NCBI RefSeq assembly: GCF_914767665.1
Contig: NC_059502.1
Location: 2,232,001 to 2,296,000 of the forward strand
Direction of reading: 5' to 3'
Length of the DNA: 64,000 nt
Source: Harmonia axyridis
Taxonomy: Eukaryota; Arthropoda; Insecta; Coleoptera; Coccinellidae
Shown piece after piece: positions 57,690 to 64,000 of this stretch; the first letter of the stretch is position 1, and each line of letters opens with the position of its first letter. The position numbers and the translations under genes are program-made. Under the pieces are notes generated by a model. The model ran no database searches and had not been told where the DNA came from. It saw nothing but the letters and a program-made list of their open reading frames with translations.

Positions 57690-58045
57690 TAAATGTAGAA
57701 ATTGAGAAGAAGTATCTACAAATGCAAAATTAAAAATTTTCTTCCACCAAGACAATGCTTGTGGTCAAAAATCAATGAAAAAAATGATCAAATTGAAGGA
57801 ATAGCGCTTTCAACTGCTTGACTACCTACCATATTCTCCAGATCTGATCCCCAGAGAATACCAGCTTTTTGTAGCCTCTCCAGGGACTGAAAATTGGCTG
57901 TAATGAAGAAATGGTTGGCGAGATTGAAACTATTTCGAGAGCAAACACGAATATTTTTACTGAAAATGTATTGAAAAGTTGAAAGAGTGTCAGAGCACAT
58001 GTATCAATCTTGATGGAGATTGGTCTGAACCATTTGGCGTCTTAT
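57690..58045 (+). mobile_element. mariner (mellifera type) 3' remnant D5
   Basis: Across frameshifts the plus strand gives FSSTKTML (relic of the second catalytic block, normal FHQDNA), KLKE and RFQLLDYLPYSPDLIP (third block, where APSD has become PRE), then EEMVGEIETISRA and CIEKLKECQSTCINLDGD. This is the mariner order up to the C-terminal EGNYV position. The N-terminal half and both terminal repeats are absent. Confidence 0.7.
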
Positions 58046-58211
58046 ATTGTGTCAGCAATTTGATCATATAAGAATATTTCTACCTTTTGACTATGTTGAC
58101 GAATTATGTTGAATTTTCAAGAGTGAATCTATTTTAACTTGTTGGGTTTGGATTTATTGGGCGAACTTTAATTCAATATTTCCCTCCTGTCAAAAATTCT
58201 ATGTATATGGA

Positions 58212-58279
58212 GAACAATTATCGAAAATTACAACGATAATTGCATTGTAGGAAGCGAAACTGCACTGCGATAATTGTTC
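58212..58279. repeat. Inverted repeat with 12-bp arms
   Basis: GAACAATTATCG (58,212-58,223) and CGATAATTGTTC (58,268-58,279) are exact complements. An extra CGATAATTG lies at 58,234. It sits just before the long hairpin and shares its GATAATT words, so both may be parts of one element. Confidence 0.75.
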
Positions 58280-58416
58280 TGTTCATAGATGCATAGTTTC
58301 TATGCATCTTACACAGTTCGAATCTATGGCAATTCCATTCTACATCAGTTTGACAAGTGATGTTATGGTTTATTCGGGAAATATTCCCCCGAATTACACT
58401 CGTGCATCAAAATGAC

Positions 58417-58579
58417 CGGATAATTTCGCATTCCAGCGTGTTTTCTTTGAAAAACTGCATTCGGTCATTTTCATTTTTGGAGAAAGAGCCCTCCACCTTC
58501 GGTGTCGGGCTCTTTCTCCAAAAATGAAAATGAACTCATGTAGTTTTTATGACAACACGCTGTCACGCAAAATTATCGG
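58417..58579. repeat. Long hairpin with a perfect 27-bp core (MITE-like)
   Basis: The core arms (58,465-58,491 and 58,507-58,533) are exact complements, starting TCATTTTCATTTTTGGAGAA. The 15-base loop contains CACC-TTC-GGTG, which can pair too. Outside the core the arms continue with mismatches: CGGATAATTTCGC and CAGCGTGTTTTC on the left pair with ACAACACGCTG and GCAAAATTATCGG on the right. Total span is about 163 bases. I see no coding sequence and no clear target duplication. Confidence 0.92.
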
Positions 58580-59378
58580 TAATTGTGCAATTACTTACGA
58601 ATATTTACTTTTGAAGATATGTGGATCTCTCTGAAACTGAAATCATTAAGCCCATTGAGAAACTAGAGCATTAAGATCTAAGAGCATTAAAATCTTTTCT
58701 ATCGTAAATGTTCCTCTTCACAACCTGAAGGACGACGATCCTTTACATCCACAAAATAAAAGCACAGGAACGATAGCGCAAAAACACTCAAACACTCATG
58801 ATCCTCATATCCGATTTACTTTTCCGATTTTCCATCGTCCAACTCCTAATTCGGCCTCATATCGATTTCCCGATCAAGTTTTCCCAAAACGAAACTACCC
58901 GAGCAAATTGATACGCCATTTATTTTTCAATAAAGACTATCCGAGAGAGACCCCCTTTATCTGGGGGTACGTCTCGTGTTTCTAACAGGAGAAATGGAAA
59001 AACAAGCCAGAGAGACGGTTTTCTTCGAGATTCGCAGGAACGGTGAATTATCCGATGGCGGGCGCACAATAAGATTCACTCCTGTCTGGAGGTAACGCTT
59101 CGAAAATGGATTTCTGGAAATCGCTCTTCCGACTGAATTGGCATCTGCAGGATGGACCTCGGGCCTGGCCGGGATGATTTATCTGCCGAGATCGGGCCGT
59201 GTTCAAGGAGAAAATTATTTACGGACCACCTTCTGGGGCCACATAAATTTTCCTCCTATTCCTGATTGTTGTGACCGTTTACATCCAGAGAATTGAAGAA
59301 GAAGACGTCAAAATGAGGATGCTTACATATTCGGAAACTTATCATATTATTAAGATTATCAGAAGTTCTTGCAAGTGG
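58580..59378. other. No recognised gene
   Basis: The region is GC-richer at 58,940-59,250. I see nothing supported. Confidence 0.5.
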
Positions 59379-60537
59379 TACACTCATATTGAAGCCTCAC
59401 TGTTAGTTGGCTGGAGAGCAGCTTTCCTTTGAAAACAAAACCAGGACTTAGCCAGTCGAAACATAATGTTCCTCAAAAATTCCGCCGAGGATGATAAACG
59501 TACTCCATTCAATACTTTTTCTGTAGAAAGATTCTTGTTTGGTTTCGAAATAGACTTTAACCTTGGCAATCACTTCTTCATTAGAGTCAAACTTCTTTCC
59601 CTCGAGCATTCTTCTGAGGTATAGCAAGACTATACTGTAACGACTTCTTCTTGAAAGTGCTACACCCATATTGAAGACTCACTGTTAATTGATTGGAGAG
59701 CGGTTTTCCTTTGAAAACAAAACCAGGACTTAGCCAGTAGAAACATAATGTTACTCAAGAATTCCTTCAGGGATGATAAATGTAATCCAACGCTCCTCTA
59801 ACTGTTCAATACCTTGTCTCTAGAAAGATTCGTCTCTGCTTTCGAAATAGACTTCAACCTTGGCAATTACTTCTTCATTAGAGTCAAACTTCTTTCCCTG
59901 AAGCATTCTTCTGAGGTATAGCAAGATTATGCTGTAACGACTTCTTCTTGAAAGTGCTACACTCATATTGAAGACTCACTGATGATTGACTGGAGAGCAG
60001 CTTTCCTTTGAAAATAAAACCAGGAATTAGCCAGTAGAAACATAATGTTACTCAAGAATTCCTGCAAGGATGATAAATGTAATTCATTGCTCCTCTAACT
60101 TCAATACCTTGTCTCTAGAAAGATTCCTCTTTCCTTTCGAAATAGACTTCAACATTGACAATCACTTCTTCATTAGAGTCAAACTTCTTTCTCTGGAGCA
60201 TTCTTTTGCTCGTTCTTTTGTGGTGTAGTAAGATTATTCTGTAAGGACTTATTCAAAATGGTACCCTCATATTGAAGCTCCATTGTTAATTGGCTGGAGA
60301 GCAGCTTTTTTTTAAATTAAAACCCATACCTATCCAGTAGAAAGATAATGTTCTTCAGAGACTCCTTCAAGGTTGATAAATATACTCCAAAGTTCCTCTA
60401 ACTCTTCAATCCTTTTTCTGTAGAAAGATTTCTCTTTCTTTCGAAAAATACTTCAACCTTGGCAATCATTTCTTCATCAGGGTCAAACTCATTTTCCTTG
60501 AGTATTCTTTTGAGGTGTAGCAAGATTATGGAACAAC
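59379..60537 (-). repeat. Tandem array of a mariner 3' segment, four units
   Basis: Units start at TACACTCATATTGAAG (59,379), then 59,661, 59,958 and 60,262, giving periods of about 282, 297 and 304. Each unit carries on the minus strand a diverged mellifera-type mariner C-terminus. The best is in unit 1 (59,669-59,448): YLRRMLEGKKFDSNEEVIAK, then VYFETKQESFYRKSIE. Catalytic residues are not included. Units 2 and 3 are most alike and unit 4 most diverged. The array therefore grew by duplication of a dead mariner fragment plus flanking sequence. Confidence 0.88.
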
Positions 60538-62568
60538 TTATATTCAGAGAACCCTTCTTGTTCTTTAAATACCTATAATGACTCTACAATGATTGTAAAC
60601 AAGAAATGCTTATCTTTCACCCTATTCAGTAGCCTCCAGCGGAACATTTTTCTGCTCTACGGTGTTTATTGTTTAGACACTATAGTGAAAGGTAGATTTT
60701 GTATTTTAACTTCAAGAAACATTATTACATTTCCATGATCGTCCAGAAATCTGCAAGGTACTGAAGGTGACGTGTTGACTGTTTATAGGCGATCTTTCAA
60801 CAAATCTCTGGTCTGGCTTATACCTTCAGAGTGTGATATGAGCAAAATTATCTTCAAAAGAAATGTTTCCAAAGACCCGTCTACATCTCAAATGCCTTGA
60901 TGGTATGCTTCTCCATTCATAGAGATATATGTCTCGGTGGCGACTAGTACCAGGCAGCTGTTGTTTGCAGATATTTCCAAGAAATATCGCTCTCAAGATT
61001 TTTCATCTGAGACCTGGACGAACTGAAGATTTGATGAAATAGCCCGTGTCAATTTGAAAATAATCATGCAGAACTTCCACTTCTCCAATTGGACCTGCCA
61101 ATTTTTGAAGCAGATCTCTTATATTATTGAACATTATACCTATTATATTTCTGACACATGATGTTTTTCTCGTACCCTTTAATCCAGAGCCCTTTGGGAT
61201 GTGTATATACCGGGTATGTTGTTCTCTTTAAATTTAGAAAGTAAGTTTATGCAAAAGCACCGTACAGAATTCGAATGTTCATCAAACCTTTTCCCAATTT
61301 TCCTTCTCCTTAAGTAGCATACGAATTGTATTCCCGAACCCATCAAAAGAAGATAATATAAAATTCACAACTTGTAACTCATTGGGTGTTGAAGACAGCC
61401 CTTCATCAATATTTAAGGGCTCTCCATCCGCCAGCACTTTCAGCCTGTCCAAGTTTATGGGATCATAACTTAAGAAATCCCCACAAACATCGATGTTTTC
61501 GGAACATAACTGCTTCCAACTTCTCGATTTCTCCGTCTATAAATGGGATCATCCTAACGGACGGCCTACGATGTTTATTTAGTTCAGTTTTGCTCCAGAA
61601 AATATTATTTTTGATAGGGAGGTTGTTGATTTTCGATCATTCTTCAAACTGGTAACTGCTTGACTTATGTGAATGATGTTGAGTCTGCGTCTTGAGTTTT
61701 AGGTTATTACTTTCTGCTTTATAGGTACATAGGGAATATTGTTGAGAGTGAAATCTTTTATTTTTGAAAAATTTTCCATTGTTTTTTTAATTTTGTTCTT
61801 TGAACCGATCAATTTACTCTCCACTCCATTAACTGTAGTATTCTTCTGTCACTGTCATTACCTGTTTACATTATTCAAGTAGGAGAATAATAAGCACTCT
61901 ATCGCCTAACTCTACTACTAATTATACCAATGTAAACCAGGCTTTACTACGCACATAACTTGAACTCCATCTAAATAGCAGAAATATTGTAATGTTTGTG
62001 TTGAAATCGATGTAGAAATTACAAAGATGCACGTCTGCTTGTTCAAATATGTATTCCTTCATTTCAATAACATCACTGTAATCAAATGCATATCGATGAA
62101 AATTAAAACTTCGTTATTCAATAACTTGTATCATTAATCCAAATGATTCTATAAAATCAACGTGGGGTAACCCGTTATAGGATAGATAGAATCTGGAAGT
62201 TAGAAGGAAACGAATGCTGATACTAATTTAATAACACAACCATGGAAATCCTCGTTAGACGACATGGGGTTTCAATTGATCTGAATTATATTCCAATTAG
62301 TCAGAACGTGTACATTAGAATTGGTCTCACTTTATTTTATTTGACAGGTCAGGATTTCTAGCATCACCACATCTCTGACAAATAAGCTTGTTGAGGTGGG
62401 TTGGTAGAGATGATATCAACAAGAAGACTATCACAAAACGTCGAATGATTGCAATACTAGATGAAATGAAATTTTATGATACAGAGCTGAACACATTTTG
62501 AAATACGGGTGATAGAAAATTTTCACACTCAGTCCCTACTGACGACTGCACATACAGTTCATTATAAC
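60538..62568. other. About 2 kb with no recognised gene
   Basis: An 89-codon frame at 61,386-61,655 has no recognisable product. I see no repeats. Confidence 0.5.
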
Positions 62569-63480
62569 GGGTGTTTTTTTTTCGAGGTATATAACTTTAA
62601 GTTGATATTACTGTTCAAGATGAAGACCGATTTAACAGCTGCCAAGTGATTTATTTTCAGTTGGTTTGGCTATTCATCATGAATAGACTCACGCCTGCAT
62701 AACGCTTGCAAATAGTGCAATTTAATTTCGAAAATAATGGTTCTGTGCGGAATACGTATCGCGCACTACGTCCATTTTATTTTGTTTGGCGATGAAGCGC
62801 ACTTCTGGTTGAATGACTACGTCAACAAACAAAACTGTCGCATCTGGAGTGAAGCTAATCCTCAAATGTATGTCGAAACACCGTTACATCCAGAAAAACT
62901 GACTGTGTGGTGCGCTCTATAGGCTGGTGGAATCATTGGTCCGTACTTCTACAAAAACGATGATGGCCAGAACGTTACAGTCAATGGTGATCGGTATAGA
63001 GCCATGATTACTAACTTTTTCATTCCTGAATTGAACAACCATGATGTCCAGGAGCTGTGGTTCCAACAAGACGGCGCAACATGTCACACAGCTCGTGCCA
63101 CAATCGATTTATTGACAGACACGTTTGGTGACCGCCTAATTGGCCTCCAAGATCTTGTGATTTAACACCGCTAGACTACTTTCTGTGGGGCTATGTGAAG
63201 TCATTGATCTATGCGGATAAGCCACATACCCTTGACCATTTGGAAGACAACATTCGCCGTGTTATTGCCGATATACGGCCACAAATGTTGGAAAAAGTCA
63301 TCGAAAATTGAACGTCCAGATTGGACTACATCCGAGCCAGCCGTGGCGGTCATATGCCAGAAATCATATTTAAAATGTAATGCCACAAGTTTATCTTGCG
63401 GAAGAATAAAATTCATGTCAATCGAATAATCCACCGTTTTTTTTTGCAATTTGAAGTTCTATAGCTCTAAAAAAACACCC
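62569..63480 (+). mobile_element. rosa-like (DD41D) element, copy A4, both ends present
   Basis: It is 912 bp. The left end GGGTGTTTTTTTTTCGAGGT follows TAAC and the right end is the complement of GGGTGTTTTTTTAGAGC. The N-terminus MNRLTPA is cut by a stop (TAACGC), and the shared out-of-frame junction lies at about 62,774-62,790. LFGDEAHFWLNDYVNKQ follows: the normal FSDEAHFW with Ser changed to Gly. WFQQDGATCHTA and LDYFLWGYVK are present, but a deletion of about 20 bases near 63,140 breaks the frame between them. It is inactive. Confidence 0.92.
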
Positions 63481-63514
63481 TTTGAAAGATTGCTTAGTGT
63501 ATGTCGTTCTTAGT

Positions 63515-63656
63515 TTTCTGAGCCTGAAACCCTTTCACACCATCGTGGAGAGGTGACTCTGCTGCAACACGGCGTCCCTCATAAGACCGCCGGAATTGTA
63601 GTAGAGTGTGGTGCTACGCCTATAACGCCACCTCTCGGACAGACAGGGTCACTACT
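63515..63656 (+). repeat. Dispersed repeat, copy 2 (first copy at 28.9 kb)
   Basis: CACCATCGTGGAGAGGTGAC and GCCACCTCTCGGAC, then GTCACTACT, match 28,910-29,056. It follows 35 bases after the rosa-like copy A4. Possibly a LINE 3' untranslated region. Confidence 0.65.
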
Positions 63657-64000
63657 ATGAATTCTTTCATAAATTTTCATTCCTGATTACTCAAATCAAT
63701 ATATCGATATCGAATTATGGAAACATCGAGAGCATCAATTTTAAATAATTGAAGAACACCGTCAGAATCTATTACTAAGTTATAGTCTGTGCAAAAGAAA
63801 ACCCTGTCCCTATTATGCAGTAATATTTCAAGCCGGAGGAACTTCCTTCTAGCAAGTCATCCCGAGAATTTCCCTTATTAGACAAGCAGAATAGAATTAG
63901 TATCCGTAACAACAGACCAATGAATCTTTCTAGTCGAACTTGTCATCTGAGAACCTGGCTGGCTTGATTTATGACGTTTTTGCATTCGCAAATGAAATTC
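63657..64000. other. No recognised feature
   Basis: I see AT-rich sequence to the end of the window with nothing supported. Confidence 0.5.

Noticed and set aside
61386..61655. 89-codon plus-strand frame
   Set aside because: No recognisable motif, hydrophobic and polar segments look random, and no context supports a gene.
1..64000. Search for CRISPR arrays, operons, riboswitches, rRNA or tRNA genes and viral gene clusters
   Set aside because: No regular spacer-repeat structure, no ribosome-binding-site-led gene strings and no structured RNA were recognised. The only regular repeats are the minisatellite and tandem arrays described, without unique spacers.

Overview
The window is AT-rich eukaryotic DNA, almost certainly from an insect. 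It holds no operon, no bacterial-type gene and no complete host gene. Most recognisable coding sequence belongs to transposable elements: mariner copies of several subfamilies, Tc1, DD41D rosa-like and hAT elements, and several kinds of non-LTR retrotransposon. This mix, with introns and microsatellites, suggests an insect such as a beetle, but the order cannot be fixed from sequence alone. Nearly all elements are truncated, frameshifted or nested, so the region looks like intergenic or intronic DNA.

Layout. 0-8 kb: a dispersed repeat split by a Tc1 5' fragment, a rosa-like element (2.7-3.6 kb), and a mauritiana/cecropia-type mariner broken by a LINE insertion (4.5-5.5 kb). 7-13 kb: a LINE scrap, a rosa-like fragment, a hAT remnant, and a rosa-like copy carrying a nested hAT element with an exact 8-bp target duplication (10.9-12.3 kb). 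13-19 kb: two tandem-repeat arrays, a mariner with both terminal repeats and one premature stop (15.3-16.6 kb), a reverse-transcriptase C-terminal fragment, a possible host exon, and a 5'-truncated I-like LINE with target duplications. 22-35 kb: a rosa-like fragment, a mariner, LINE scraps, hairpins and an inverted hAT copy. 34-46 kb: irritans-type and mellifera-type mariner remnants, a 22-bp minisatellite, a mariner containing an RTE-like LINE, and a rosa-like copy. 46-64 kb: a THAP-domain exon with a strong splice donor, a Tc1 scrap, a small membrane-protein ORF, the second copy of the 1-kb repeat, more mariner remnants, a near-perfect long hairpin, a tandem array made from a mariner 3' end, and a last rosa-like copy.

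How it fits together. There is no pathway. The main biological story is transposon dynamics. A rosa-like (DD41D) family is present in six copies, and the four that reach the relevant region share one internal deletion junction that fuses the N-terminal coding part to the catalytic part out of frame. That pattern fits a non-autonomous derivative spread by a transposase supplied elsewhere. Nested insertions give relative ages. I found no convincing previously undescribed system. The best leads are the deletion-derivative family, the THAP exon, the 58.4-kb hairpin, the mariner-derived tandem array and two candidate host coding segments.
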